Assembly: GCA_900541795.1 (NCBI GenBank)
Contig: UQLC01000015.1
Location: 1-54,470, forward strand
DNA length: 54,470 bases
Direction: 5' to 3'
DNA from: an uncultured Collinsella sp.
GTDB taxonomy: Bacteria > Actinomycetota > Coriobacteriia > Coriobacteriales > Coriobacteriaceae
Below the pieces are notes generated by a model. The model had not been told where the DNA came from. It ran no database searches and saw nothing but the letters and a program-made list of their open reading frames with translations. Shown one piece after another: positions 18,224 through 26,723 of this stretch (the first letter of the stretch is position 1; each line of letters opens with the position of its first letter). The translations under genes and the position numbers were made by a program.

Positions 18224-20674
18224 CTAAATCAGCCTAAAATGCTCGAGCGCCGCAACGACACCGTCGTGATCGACGGTGTCGGTCACGTAATCGGCCTTAT
18301 CCTTGAGATAGTCCGGCGCATTGCCCATGGCGATACCGACATCGACGGCGTTCATCAGCGAGACGTCATTGCTGGCGTCGCCGATGCCGTATACGGTTCC
18401 GTGGTGGGGATCGAGGGCGTCGAGTACAGACTGGATGCCCCCGCGCTTCGTGCATTCGCGGGGCGAGATTTCGGTTACCTCGAGTTCGAGCTCGTTAAAG
18501 CACAGCAGCGGCTCAAGTGCCTTATCTTGAGCGATGCGGCTGGCGAGCGATGTAGACATCAAGATCTTGTAGGCACTGTAATGTTGCAGCTGCGTGACTG
18601 CGTCGCCCAGGGTGCGCGCGTATCCGGGGGCATCGGGGGCATCGGCACTCATGCGCACGACGCCGTTGAGGCCCTCAAAGCGGATGACCTCGCCCGACTG
18701 CTCAAGATAGGGGGCAAGGCGCTGCAGCATGCCGGGCGTCATCGACAGATCGCGAATTGCGTGTCCGTTGATCTCGGCGTAACCGCCCGCAAGACAGACG
18801 ATGCCGGTCCAGGGCAGCTCAAGAAGTTTGGGGTGGATGCAGCTGAGGGTGCGCCCTGTGCAGATAAAGGCCATGTTGCCATTTGCAACGAAATCGCGGA
18901 TGGCCTGCGAGACCGCCTCGTTGGGATAGGGGGACAGGTCTCGCTCGCTCTCGGGAAGCTCTTGCGCCACTCGAGGGTCTTGCCACGCGAGCGTGCCGTC
19001 AATGTCGAAGAAACAGATATCGCCGTGCTTGTGGGTTGGGCTGGCGACAGGGGAGGCCGAGGCGGTGGGCGCAAATCCCGGCTCGAGGCCCATGATCTGG
19101 TCAAAATGCTCTTTAACGCGGGGAACGGAGATGCCGATGACCACCTGGGCGGTCTTGCCCGTAATGATGAGGCCCTTGGCGCCCGCCGCGACAAACGACG
19201 CGTTATCTGCAACGATGGAAGGGTCTGCGACCTCGACGCGCAGGCGCGTGGCGCAGTTGGTTGCGCCCGCAATATTGCCAACGCCACCTAAAAGCTGAAT
19301 TACCCGCTCAGCGAGGACGTGATCTTGATCGGATTGACTATTGACCTCGTCATTGGGAGATTGCTCTTTGGCAAAGCCGCTTCCCGTTAAATGATCGATT
19401 GCCGCGCGATTGGCGACATGATCCTCGCGGCCCGGCGTCTTGAGGTCATAGACCAAGATGAGTGCTCGAAAACTCACAAAAAAGATGAGGCTAAAGGCAA
19501 GGCCGATACCGAGCGCCAAAAGATAGGCACCGGCATGCATGCGCATGAGCGGAATAAAGTTGAAGGCTGCCATCTCCATGAGGCCGCCCGAGAAGATGCC
19601 GACGATGCCAAAGAGATTCATGGTTGTGGCAAGGCAAGACGATAAGACGGCGTAGAGAAAAAAGAGCCCGGGGTGGGTGAACATAAAGAGAAACTCGAGT
19701 GGCTCGGTAACGCCGCAAACCACCGAGGCGATGATGGCGGGAACAAGGATGACCCTGAGGCCGGCGCGGCGCTCTGGTTTTGCGGTGGAGTAGAACGCGG
19801 CTGCGATGGCGGGAAGGCCAAAGAGCTTGACCCAGCCGGTGGCGGTAAAACCGGCCCACGGCGCAAGTTCATTAAGGGGGCGCGTGCTATGGGAGAGGAT
19901 GGGGAGCAAGCTGCTCCACGTGGCGTAGATGCCGTCGTTAATGACCAGGTTGTCGTAGTAGATCGGCATGTAGAGCAGGTGGTGCAGCCCCATGGGCTCG
20001 AGCGCTCGCTCCAAAAGCACAAAGATGCCCACGCCAAAGGGGCCGACGCTCGTAAGTGCATGGCGCAGCGTTTCGGTCATTGCGTATACGGAGGGCACGA
20101 TGGCGGCCGAGATAGCGGCAAGGGCAAACACGGCAAAAAAGCTGATGAGGTAGACCAGTGAGGAGCCCGAGAAGGTACCGAGCCAATCGGGAACCTTGGC
20201 ATCGTAGAAGCGGTCATGGATGGCGACGACGGTTGCCGATACCGCCAGCGGGCCGATAATGCCGGTGTCGAGCGTCTTGATGCCGTCGATGACGGTGATG
20301 CCGCTAGCGGAGGTCAAAGACGACGGGTACTTAAGTCCAAGATTGTCTCCGCTCAGCTTAATGATTTCGCTCAAAAAGAAGCAATAGGCAAAATAGGCCA
20401 CGAGTGCCTCGAGGCAGCAACGTGCCGGTTGCTTTTGGGCAAGGCCGATGGGCAGCGCTACAGCAAAAAGGAGCGGAAGGCGCTTAAAGACCGTCCACGA
20501 GCCGCGCTGGATGATGGTCCAAAAAACATACCAAGGGGTTCCGTATACGGCGAGATCGCCGACGATGTCCGCAGTCGTTGCGAGAGCGGAGACGCCGACC
20601 ATGAGGCCTGATATAGAAAACAGCATGGCGGGCGCGAACATTGCCCCGCCAAAGCGTTGGATTTTTTGCAGCAT
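18224..20674 (-). CDS. PTS sugar transporter EIIC-EIIB fused to a C-terminal HAD phosphatase
   Basis: Residues 1 to about 425 are a glucose/maltose-family EIIC membrane domain (GVTEPLEFLFMF; MPIYYDNLVINDGIYATW). About 455-540 are an EIIB domain with the phosphorylated Cys474 in GATNCATRLRVEV. About 550-816 form a HAD hydrolase of Cof type, with FFDIDGTLAW near 553-562 and GIGDASNDVSLM near 760. EIIC-EIIB phosphorylates the sugar during uptake, and the fused phosphatase could dephosphorylate the incoming sugar phosphate or a product. The closest relatives are probably the MalX/GlvC alpha-glucoside type, judged from motifs. No EIIA domain is present, so a general EIIA is required. GGGAGG lies six bases before the start. 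A GntR regulator is divergent. Confidence 0.85.
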   Translation of the reverse strand: MLQKIQRFGGAMFAPAMLFSISGLMVGVSALATTADIVGDLAVYGTPWYVFWTIIQRGSWTVFKRLPLLFAVALPIGLAQKQPARCCLEALVAYFAYCFFLSEIIKLSGDNLGLKYPSSLTSASGITVIDGIKTLDTGIIGPLAVSATVVAIHDRFYDAKVPDWLGTFSGSSLVYLISFFAVFALAAISAAIVPSVYAMTETLRHALTSVGPFGVGIFVLLERALEPMGLHHLLYMPIYYDNLVINDGIYATWSSLLPILSHSTRPLNELAPWAGFTATGWVKLFGLPAIAAAFYSTAKPERRAGLRVILVPAIIASVVCGVTEPLEFLFMFTHPGLFFLYAVLSSCLATTMNLFGIVGIFSGGLMEMAAFNFIPLMRMHAGAYLLALGIGLAFSLIFFVSFRALILVYDLKTPGREDHVANRAAIDHLTGSGFAKEQSPNDEVNSQSDQDHVLAERVIQLLGGVGNIAGATNCATRLRVEVADPSIVADNASFVAAGAKGLIITGKTAQVVIGISVPRVKEHFDQIMGLEPGFAPTASASPVASPTHKHGDICFFDIDGTLAWQDPRVAQELPESERDLSPYPNEAVSQAIRDFVANGNMAFICTGRTLSCIHPKLLELPWTGIVCLAGGYAEINGHAIRDLSMTPGMLQRLAPYLEQSGEVIRFEGLNGVVRMSADAPDAPGYARTLGDAVTQLQHYSAYKILMSTSLASRIAQDKALEPLLCFNELELEVTEISPRECTKRGGIQSVLDALDPHHGTVYGIGDASNDVSLMNAVDVGIAMGNAPDYLKDKADYVTDTVDHDGVVAALEHFRLI

Positions 20675-20717
20675 GTTCTGCCTCCCGAATATCGAGGTGC
20701 GTTGCGGGTGGTGAAAC

Positions 20718-20847
20718 GTTTAAACAATGGATTCATTGTAGAGGACCGGACGATTGTCGTGCCGGCAGTTTTGAGTGAAACCGATTTGGGCATGACAGAA
20801 GCCGTCAACGGTTAAATACTGTCGCTTTGCCGATAATCGGTTTAAAC
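20718..20847. promoter_or_regulatory. Two GTTTAAAC operator-like sites between PTS and GntR genes
   Basis: GTTTAAAC occurs at 20718-20725 and 20840-20847 in the 227-base divergent intergenic region, each followed by AA. Related sites lie at 21808-21819 (TTGTTCAAACAA) before the sugar ABC operon and 30751-30762 (TTGTTTAAACAT) before malQ. Together they suggest a consensus TTGTTTAAACAA. The adjacent GntR protein is the simplest candidate for the binding factor. Confidence 0.5.
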
Positions 20848-20901
20848 AACTTTAAGAAATGCTATCGTTCCTAGCCATACATATTCATTAGAGGTGAAGT
20901 C

Positions 20902-21621
20902 ATGCCAAAAGCGATTTACGAAGGAATCTACCGCGAGATCCGTTCGCGCATCATTAACGGGACCTATGCGTTTCAGGAGATGCTGCCAACCGAAGCCGAG
21001 CTGACCGCGGAATTTGGCTGCACGCGCAATACCGTCCGCCGCGCTTTGAGCATGCTGGCCGACGGGATGTTTGTGCAGCCCATACACGGCAAGGGCGTGC
21101 GCGTTATTTGGCTTAAGGGCGAAACCGACATGTTGGGCGCACTCGAAGAGGTTGAGTCGTTTGGCGAGTTTGCAAAGCGCAACAATGCCGTTGCATCGAC
21201 GGACGTTAAGTCTTTTGAACATCTGGTCTGCACCGAGCAACTCTCTCGTCGCCTGGGCTTTAAGGTGGGCGAGAAGTTGATTCGCGTGGTGCGCGTCCGT
21301 AGCCTTAACGGTAACGCTCGCCAGGTGGACCACGGCTATTTTCTGGAGTCGATCGCCAAAGGCCTGACACCCGAGATCGCCGCAAGGTCAATTTACGACT
21401 ATCTGGAGCACAAGCGCGGCGTCAAAGTGATGGCGAGCCGTCGTACGGTGAGTGTCGAGCTCGCCAACGATGAGGACTGCAGCTATCTTGACCTCGGCAA
21501 ATACAACTGCGTTGCCGTCATGGAGAGTCAGTCGTACACCTCGGATGGCATCTTGTTTGAGGTGACGCACACTCGCACACACCCCGAGATCTTCCATTAC
21601 CGCGTCAACTCCAAGCGATAG
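20902..21621 (+). CDS. GntR family regulator with UTRA ligand domain
   Basis: The N-terminal winged helix (about 1-70) has the GntR pattern YREIRSRIINGTY...LPTEAELTAEFGCTRNTVRRAL. Residues about 90-235 form a UTRA sensor domain (KLIRVVRVRSLNGNA; VDHGYF). It probably controls the divergent PTS-HAD gene and senses a sugar phosphate, as TreR-type relatives do. AGAGGTGAAG lies upstream of the start. It is followed by a strong terminator at 21663. Confidence 0.88.
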   Translation: MPKAIYEGIYREIRSRIINGTYAFQEMLPTEAELTAEFGCTRNTVRRALSMLADGMFVQPIHGKGVRVIWLKGETDMLGALEEVESFGEFAKRNNAVASTDVKSFEHLVCTEQLSRRLGFKVGEKLIRVVRVRSLNGNARQVDHGYFLESIAKGLTPEIAARSIYDYLEHKRGVKVMASRRTVSVELANDEDCSYLDLGKYNCVAVMESQSYTSDGILFEVTHTRTHPEIFHYRVNSKR

Positions 21622-21662
21622 CCGGCTAGCTCGCAGCCTGACGAGACTCATGCCCTCAAAGC

Positions 21663-21711
21663 GAAAACGCCCGGTCAAACCGACGATGCATCGGCTTGAC
21701 CGGGCGTTTTC
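21663..21711 (+). terminator. Terminator after GntR gene
   Basis: GAAAACGCCCGGTCAA pairs perfectly with TTGACCGGGCGTTTTC, 16 bp, with an A tract before and a T tract after. It could terminate in either direction. Confidence 0.85.
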
Positions 21712-21807
21712 TCTATATTCGATAACAAATAATTGTTTATACAAAACTTGTCAAGTATCAAGTTGAAATTACCGTTCACCGATGTTTTTCTACCGCTCTA
21801 GTAATAC

Positions 21808-21819
21808 TTGTTCAAACAA
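21808..21819 (+). promoter_or_regulatory. TTGTTCAAACAA operator-like site before the sugar ABC operon
   Basis: A near-perfect palindrome in the 216-base region before the solute-binding protein gene. It matches the GTTTAAAC sites near the PTS and malQ genes with one change. A TATTGT hexamer (21834-21839) lies 17 bases after TTCAAA (21811-21816) and could be the -10 of a promoter overlapped by this site. An AACTTG/CAAGTT inverted repeat is also present at 21745-21764. Confidence 0.4.
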
Positions 21820-21927
21820 CTAGCCAAATAGCGTATTGTACAAATCAGCAAAAGGGGCAAAGTCCCCGAGCCAATCTCCGAAGGCGGCGGCAAAGGGTGC
21901 CGCCACGGTGTGAAAGGGTGGATTGTA

Positions 21928-23244
21928 ATGAAGAACGAAATGAGCAGAAGGCAGTTCCTGGGCTTTGCTGGTTCCGCGGCTGCGGTGCTTGGTCTGGGTC
22001 TCGTGGGCTGCGGTGGTTCTGCCGGCTCCGGCTCCTCTGCTTCTGGTGACGCTGCCGAGGTCTACTTCCTCCAATTCAAGCCCGAGGTCGACAAGGAGTG
22101 GAAGGAGATCGCCAAGGCCTATAAGAAGGAGAAGGGCGTCGAGGTCAAGATCGTGACCGCCGCCTCCAACACTTACGAGGAGAAGCTCAAGTCCGAGATG
22201 TCCAAGAGCTCCGCTCCGACCCTGTTCCAGGTCAACGGCCCCACCGGTCTTAAGAACTGGAAGGATTACTGCGCCGACCTGTCCGATACCAAGCTCCGCG
22301 GTGAGCTCATTGACGACTCCTTGGCTCTGCAGTCCGATGGCAAGGATCTGGGTATCGACTGGGTCCAGGAGAGCTACGGCATCATCTACAACAAGCAGCT
22401 GCTCGAGAAGGCTGGCTACAAGGCCGAGGACATCAACTCCTTCGACAAGCTGAAGGCTTGTGCCGACGACATCCAGGCCCGCAAGGACGAGCTCGGCATT
22501 GAGGGCGCCTTCACTTCTGCTGGCATGGATGACTCCTCCAGCTGGCGCTACACCACCCACCTCGCCAACCTCCCGCTCTACTACGAGTTCGAGAAGGAGC
22601 ACAACCAGGAGGACGACGAGATCAAGGGCGAGTATCTCGACAACTTCAAGCAGATTTTCGACCTGTATATCACCGACTCCACCTGCGATCCTTCGCAGCT
22701 TGCTTCCAAGACTGGCGACGACGCCACCAACGAGTTCGCAACCGGCAAGGCCGTCTTCTATCAGAACGGTTCTTGGGCCTACGCTGACCTCACCAAGGCC
22801 GGCATGACCGACGATCAGATTGGCATGATGCCCATCTACATCGGTGTCGACGGCGAGGAGAACCAGGGCCTGTGCTCCGGCGGCGAGAACTACTGGTGCG
22901 TCAGCTCCCAGGCTTCCGAGGATGCCCAGAAGGCCACCGAGGACTTCATGTATTGGTGCGTCACTTCTGACACCGCCACCAGCATCATCGCCGACAAGAT
23001 GGGTCTGACCGCCCCGTTCAAGAGCGCCAAGGAAACCACCAACGTCTTCTCGCAGCAGGCCGTTGCCATGGCCAAGGACGGCAAGAAGACCGTCGCTTGG
23101 GACTTCGTCTACATCCCCTCCGAGGAGTGGAAGAAGAACCTCAAGCAGGCTCTGATTGCCTATGCTGCCGACAACAGCAAGTGGGACGGCGTCAAGAACG
23201 CCTTCGTCGATGGCTGGAAGACCGAGAAGGCTGCTTCCGAGTAA
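21928..23244 (+). CDS. Sugar ABC transporter solute-binding lipoprotein
   Basis: A 438-residue extracellular binding protein of the maltose/oligosaccharide type. The N-terminus has a twin-arginine motif SRRQFLGFAG followed by a hydrophobic stretch and the lipobox LVGC (Cys about 28), so it is likely a Tat-exported lipoprotein. A Ser/Gly linker follows. The ATG at 21928 follows AAAGGGTGG and is preferred to an in-frame GTG at 21910. It is the first gene of an importer operon with two permeases and an ATPase. A strong hairpin without a T tract follows and could keep binding protein levels above those of the permeases. Confidence 0.9.
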   Translation: MKNEMSRRQFLGFAGSAAAVLGLGLVGCGGSAGSGSSASGDAAEVYFLQFKPEVDKEWKEIAKAYKKEKGVEVKIVTAASNTYEEKLKSEMSKSSAPTLFQVNGPTGLKNWKDYCADLSDTKLRGELIDDSLALQSDGKDLGIDWVQESYGIIYNKQLLEKAGYKAEDINSFDKLKACADDIQARKDELGIEGAFTSAGMDDSSSWRYTTHLANLPLYYEFEKEHNQEDDEIKGEYLDNFKQIFDLYITDSTCDPSQLASKTGDDATNEFATGKAVFYQNGSWAYADLTKAGMTDDQIGMMPIYIGVDGEENQGLCSGGENYWCVSSQASEDAQKATEDFMYWCVTSDTATSIIADKMGLTAPFKSAKETTNVFSQQAVAMAKDGKKTVAWDFVYIPSEEWKKNLKQALIAYAADNSKWDGVKNAFVDGWKTEKAASE

Positions 23245-23275
23245 GTAGTTGCTGCCCAAGCTATCTGATTAGCGA

Positions 23276-23311
23276 CAGGGGGCGGGCAGACGTTGGTTTG
23301 CCCGCCCCCTG
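23276..23311 (+). other. Intra-operon hairpin after the binding protein gene
   Basis: CAGGGGGCGGGCA pairs perfectly with TGCCCGCCCCCTG, 13 bp around a 10-base loop, with no following T run. Such hairpins often stabilise the upstream mRNA or cause partial termination in binding-protein operons. Confidence 0.7.
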
Positions 23312-23331
23312 CATATTGAAAGGACCCTTCT

Positions 23332-24186
23332 ATGGGCAAAGCACTCAAGCGCTGGTGGCCGCTCTTTATGCTGCCCACGTGCCTGGCGTTTATGATCGGG
23401 TTCGTGATTCCCTTTATCCAGGGCTTCTATCTCTCGTTCTGCCAGTTTATTACCATCAACAATACGCACTTTGTCGGTATCGAGAACTACGTGCGCGCAC
23501 TGTCCGATCCGCAGTTTGCCACGTCGTTCTTCTTTACGGTGGCGTTTGCCTTCCTGTCGACGGTGCTCATCAACGTGATTGCCCTCGCCATCGCGCAGGC
23601 GCTCACCCGCAAAGCGCTCAAGGGCACCAACATCTTCCGTACGATCTTCTTTATGCCTAACCTGATCGGCGGCATCGTGCTGGGCTACATTTGGCAGATT
23701 CTGATCAACTGCCTGCTCTCCAACGTGGGCGCCCAGCTCATCGCCCTTAACTCTGCTGCTGGCTTCTGGGGCCTTATCATCCTGACCCTGTGGCAGCAGG
23801 TCGGCTACATGATGATCATCTACATCGCTGGTCTGCAGTCCATTCCGTCCGACTACATCGAGGCCGCCAAGGTCGACGGTGCCACGGCATGGCAGACGTT
23901 TTGGAAGGTTAAGATCCCTAACCTGATGCCGACGATCACCATCTGCCTGTTCCTGTCCATCACCAACGGCTTTAAGCTGTTCGACCAGAACCTCGCCCTT
24001 ACCGGTGGTGCCCCCGCGCACTCCACCGAGATGCTCGCCCTGAACATCTACAACACGTTCTATTCGCGTGCCGGTATCGCATGGCAGGGCATTGGTCAGG
24101 CCAAGGCGGTTATCTTCTGCATCCTGGTCGTGGCCATCTCCATGATCCAGCTTAAGGCCACGAGGTCCAAGGAGGTGCAGCAGTAA
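23332..24186 (+). CDS. Sugar ABC transporter permease, MalF type
   Basis: A 284-residue inner-membrane permease with six predicted hydrophobic segments. The EAA loop is present as YIEAAKVDGATAWQTFWKVKIP near residues 178-197 (cited as region). It begins with a short cytoplasmic segment and FMIGFVIPFIQGFYLS. GAAAGGACCC lies upstream. The next gene starts inside its stop codon (TAATG), indicating translational coupling. Confidence 0.92.
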   Translation: MGKALKRWWPLFMLPTCLAFMIGFVIPFIQGFYLSFCQFITINNTHFVGIENYVRALSDPQFATSFFFTVAFAFLSTVLINVIALAIAQALTRKALKGTNIFRTIFFMPNLIGGIVLGYIWQILINCLLSNVGAQLIALNSAAGFWGLIILTLWQQVGYMMIIYIAGLQSIPSDYIEAAKVDGATAWQTFWKVKIPNLMPTITICLFLSITNGFKLFDQNLALTGGAPAHSTEMLALNIYNTFYSRAGIAWQGIGQAKAVIFCILVVAISMIQLKATRSKEVQQ

Positions 24187-25025
24187 TGAAACGCGATAAG
24201 GTTATCAACCGCGCGCTCTCGATTTTCTTTACGATCCTGTCGCTCGCGTGGATCTACCCCGTGTTCATGATTGCGCTTAATTCCTTTAAGAAAGCGACCG
24301 CAATCAGCACCACCACGGCATTCGATCTGCTCACGCCCGAGACGTTCAACGGCCTCGCAAACTACATGCACGCCCTTAACGAGCAGGGCTTTGCCTCGGC
24401 ATTTATGTACTCGCTCATCATCACGGTCACGTCGGTCGTGCTGATCTTGGTGTGCTGCTCCATGTGCGCTTGGTACGTGGTTCGTGTCAACAACAAGATC
24501 TCGAACTTCTTCTATTACCTGTTCGTGTTCTCGATGGTCGTGCCCTTCCAGATGCTCATGTTCACGCTATCCAATTTGGCGGACCGCATCGGCTTCAACA
24601 CGCCGTTCAACATCTGCTTTATCTACCTCGGCTTTGGCGCGGGCCTGGCGGTCTTTATGTTCGCCGGCTTTGTAAAGAACATTCCGCTCGAGATCGAAGA
24701 GGCGGCCATGATCGACGGCTGCAACCCGGTCCAGGTGTTCTTTAAGATCGTCCTTCCCATCATGAAGCCCACCTATCTTTCGGTCGGCATCCTCGAGACC
24801 ATGTGGGTCTGGAACGACTATCTGCTGCCCTACCTTACGCTCGACTCCACCAAGTACAAGACCATTCCTATCTTGATCCAGTACTTCCGCGGCGGCTACG
24901 GCCACGTCGAGCTCGGCCCCATGATGGCCTGCATCATGATGGTCGTTATCCCCATCGTCATCATGTACATCCTCTGCCAGAAGTACATCATCGACGGCGT
25001 GGTGGCAGGTGCCGTCAAGGGCTGA
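24186..25025 (+). CDS. Sugar ABC transporter permease, MalG type
   Basis: A 279-residue partner permease with six hydrophobic segments. Its EAA loop (EIEEAAMIDGCNPVQVFFKI) lies near residues 173-192. It ends with the common MalG-type C-terminus FIIDGVVAGAVKG-like (KYIIDGVVAGAVKG). It overlaps the MalF-type gene by one base. Confidence 0.92.
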   Translation: MKRDKVINRALSIFFTILSLAWIYPVFMIALNSFKKATAISTTTAFDLLTPETFNGLANYMHALNEQGFASAFMYSLIITVTSVVLILVCCSMCAWYVVRVNNKISNFFYYLFVFSMVVPFQMLMFTLSNLADRIGFNTPFNICFIYLGFGAGLAVFMFAGFVKNIPLEIEEAAMIDGCNPVQVFFKIVLPIMKPTYLSVGILETMWVWNDYLLPYLTLDSTKYKTIPILIQYFRGGYGHVELGPMMACIMMVVIPIVIMYILCQKYIIDGVVAGAVKG

Positions 25026-25049
25026 TGCCGTAACTGTTTTGCAAGTTTC

Positions 25050-25076
25050 TGCGGCGCCCCTCAGCGCGGCGCCGCA
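25050..25076 (+). other. Intra-operon hairpin between permease and ATPase genes
   Basis: TGCGGCGCC pairs perfectly with GGCGCCGCA around a 9-base loop. It has no T tract. The position suggests transcript processing or partial attenuation rather than a full stop. Confidence 0.55.
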
Positions 25077-25093
25077 TATCGAAAGGTAGAGAC

Positions 25094-26293
25094 ATGGCCG
25101 AGATCGTTCTCAAACATGTTCAGAAGGTGTATCCCAACAACGAGTCAAAAAAGAAGGGCTTCTTTGGCAAAAAGAAGAAGACCGAGGAGAAGAAGCACAA
25201 CCTCAAGGTTACCGAGGACGGTGTGCTCGCTGTAGAGGACTTCAACCTCACCGTTCACGACCAGGAGTTCGTCGTCCTCGTTGGCCCCTCTGGCTGCGGT
25301 AAGTCCACGACGATGCGCATGGTCGCCGGCCTGGAGGACATTACCTCGGGCGATGTGCTCATCGACGGCAAGCGCGTCAACGATGTGGCGCCCAAGGACC
25401 GCGACATCGCCATGGTGTTCCAGAGCTACGCTCTGTACCCCAATATGACGGTGTACGAGAACATGGCATTTACGCTCGAGCTCAAGAAGGTTCCCAAGGA
25501 CGAGATCGACCGCAAGGTTCGCTCTGCTGCCGAGATTCTGGGCATTACCGAGTACCTCGACCGTAAGCCCAAGGCGCTTTCGGGCGGCCAGCGTCAGCGT
25601 GTCGCTATCGGCCGCGCCATCGTGCGTGACCCCAAGGTCTTCCTGATGGACGAGCCGCTGTCCAACCTGGACGCCAAGCTTCGTAACCAGATGCGTGCCG
25701 AGCTCATTAAGCTGCGCCACGAGATCAAGGGCACGTTCATCTACGTCACTCACGACCAGACCGAGGCCATGACCCTTGGCGACCGTATCGTGGTCATGAA
25801 GGACGGCGTCGTCCAGCAGATCGCCACGCCGCAGGAGGTCTTCAACCATCCCGCGAACATCTTCGTCGCCGGCTTCATCGGCGTGCCGCAGATGAACTTC
25901 TTCGATGCCCAGCTGGTGCGCTCGGGCAACGGCTTTACCGTCAAGACCGAGGATATGAACGTGGCGCTCGCCCCCGAGACTTGCGCTCAGCTTGCCCTCA
26001 ACTGGGACGGCGGCGACGTGAAGGAGATTACGGCCGGCGTGCGTCCCGAGCAGATCCTGCTTGCCGACAAGGGCGAGGAGGGCGCGCTCCAGGGTACCGT
26101 CGAGGTGACCGAGCTCATGGGCTCGACCGAGCATGTCCACGTGACCGCTCCCGACGGCCAGTTTGTCCTGATTATCCCCGTCGTCGACCTCGAGGCCAAG
26201 GGCGCGCTCAAGGCTGGCGACACCATCTGGTTCAAGTTCGAGAAGAACGCGACCCACCTCTTCGATAAGGTCTCTGGCAAGAACCTTATCTAG
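25094..26293 (+). CDS. Sugar ABC transporter ATP-binding protein (MalK/UgpC/MsmK type) with Lys-rich insertion
   Basis: A 399-residue ATPase: Walker A GPSGCGKSTT near 72-81, signature LSGGQRQRVAIGRAI near 166-180, Walker B VFLMDEPLSNLDAKLRNQ near 184-201, followed by a TOBE/OB regulatory domain from about 270. It powers the two upstream permeases. Unusually, about 30 residues rich in Lys and Glu (NNESKKKGFFGKKKKTEEKK and neighbours, residues 16-40) are inserted between the first beta strand and the usual continuation AVEDFNLTV. A carrier of several sugar systems is possible, but here it closes a dedicated operon. Confidence 0.92.
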   Translation: MAEIVLKHVQKVYPNNESKKKGFFGKKKKTEEKKHNLKVTEDGVLAVEDFNLTVHDQEFVVLVGPSGCGKSTTMRMVAGLEDITSGDVLIDGKRVNDVAPKDRDIAMVFQSYALYPNMTVYENMAFTLELKKVPKDEIDRKVRSAAEILGITEYLDRKPKALSGGQRQRVAIGRAIVRDPKVFLMDEPLSNLDAKLRNQMRAELIKLRHEIKGTFIYVTHDQTEAMTLGDRIVVMKDGVVQQIATPQEVFNHPANIFVAGFIGVPQMNFFDAQLVRSGNGFTVKTEDMNVALAPETCAQLALNWDGGDVKEITAGVRPEQILLADKGEEGALQGTVEVTELMGSTEHVHVTAPDGQFVLIIPVVDLEAKGALKAGDTIWFKFEKNATHLFDKVSGKNLI

Positions 26294-26361
26294 GCCCGGT
26301 GCATCCAGGCCCTCCCTTTGGGCGACTGCGGTATTGCCATCCTTTTGCCGCGGTCACATAT

Positions 26362-26405
26362 AAGGCTCCCCTCCCGTCCACTGGGCGAGAGGGGAGCCTT
26401 TCTTT
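26362..26405 (+). terminator. Terminator of the sugar ABC operon
   Basis: AAGGCTCCCCTC pairs perfectly with GAGGGGAGCCTT and is followed by TCTTT. It lies 68 bases after the ATPase gene. Confidence 0.85.
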
Positions 26406-26433
26406 GTGTTGGGGCTGTCTGACCGGTCGTTTG

Positions 26434-26649
26434 TCTCGATCTGTAACGGGTGAGGCTGATTTCGGACGTTAGATGTTACAGATCGAGACGGTTCCGCTGA
26501 GCTAACCATTTCATCTTAATCTGTAACACCAAAGGTGAATTTCAGCTGCTAGATGTTACAGATCGAGATAAACCCAAGGGGAGGGGCCGGTATGTCTCAA
26601 TCTGTAACAGCTGGGACCGTTTTTACCGAGTAGTTGTTACAGATCGAGA
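26434..26649. repeat. Three tandem 55-bp inverted-repeat units
   Basis: Units lie at 26434-26488, 26514-26568 and 26595-26649, about 80 bases apart. Each has a left arm related to TCTCGATCTGTAAC and a right arm GTTACAGATCGAGA, with a 27-base centre that differs between units. The third left arm carries one change (TCTCAATCTGTAAC); the second is more diverged at its outer end. They fill the 430-base gap between the ABC operon terminator and the 3' end of glgP. No coding frame or T tract accompanies them. Constant spacing and constant arms suggest a protein-binding array or a palindromic repeat family. Confidence 0.85.
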
Positions 26650-26723
26650 TTGTTTGGCCGAGTCGGGTCGCAGGGTAACGTGCGGGCACAAAAAACGGAG
26701 CCGTGTTGCCACGACTCCGTTTC

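Noticed and set aside
21820..23259. A 479-codon minus-strand frame opposite the solute-binding protein
   Set aside because: It is an antisense shadow. The plus-strand product has a lipobox, Tat motif and ribosome binding site.
26434..26649. CRISPR array
   Set aside because: There are only three units, the repeated parts are arms of inverted repeats rather than a single direct repeat, and no cas genes are present.
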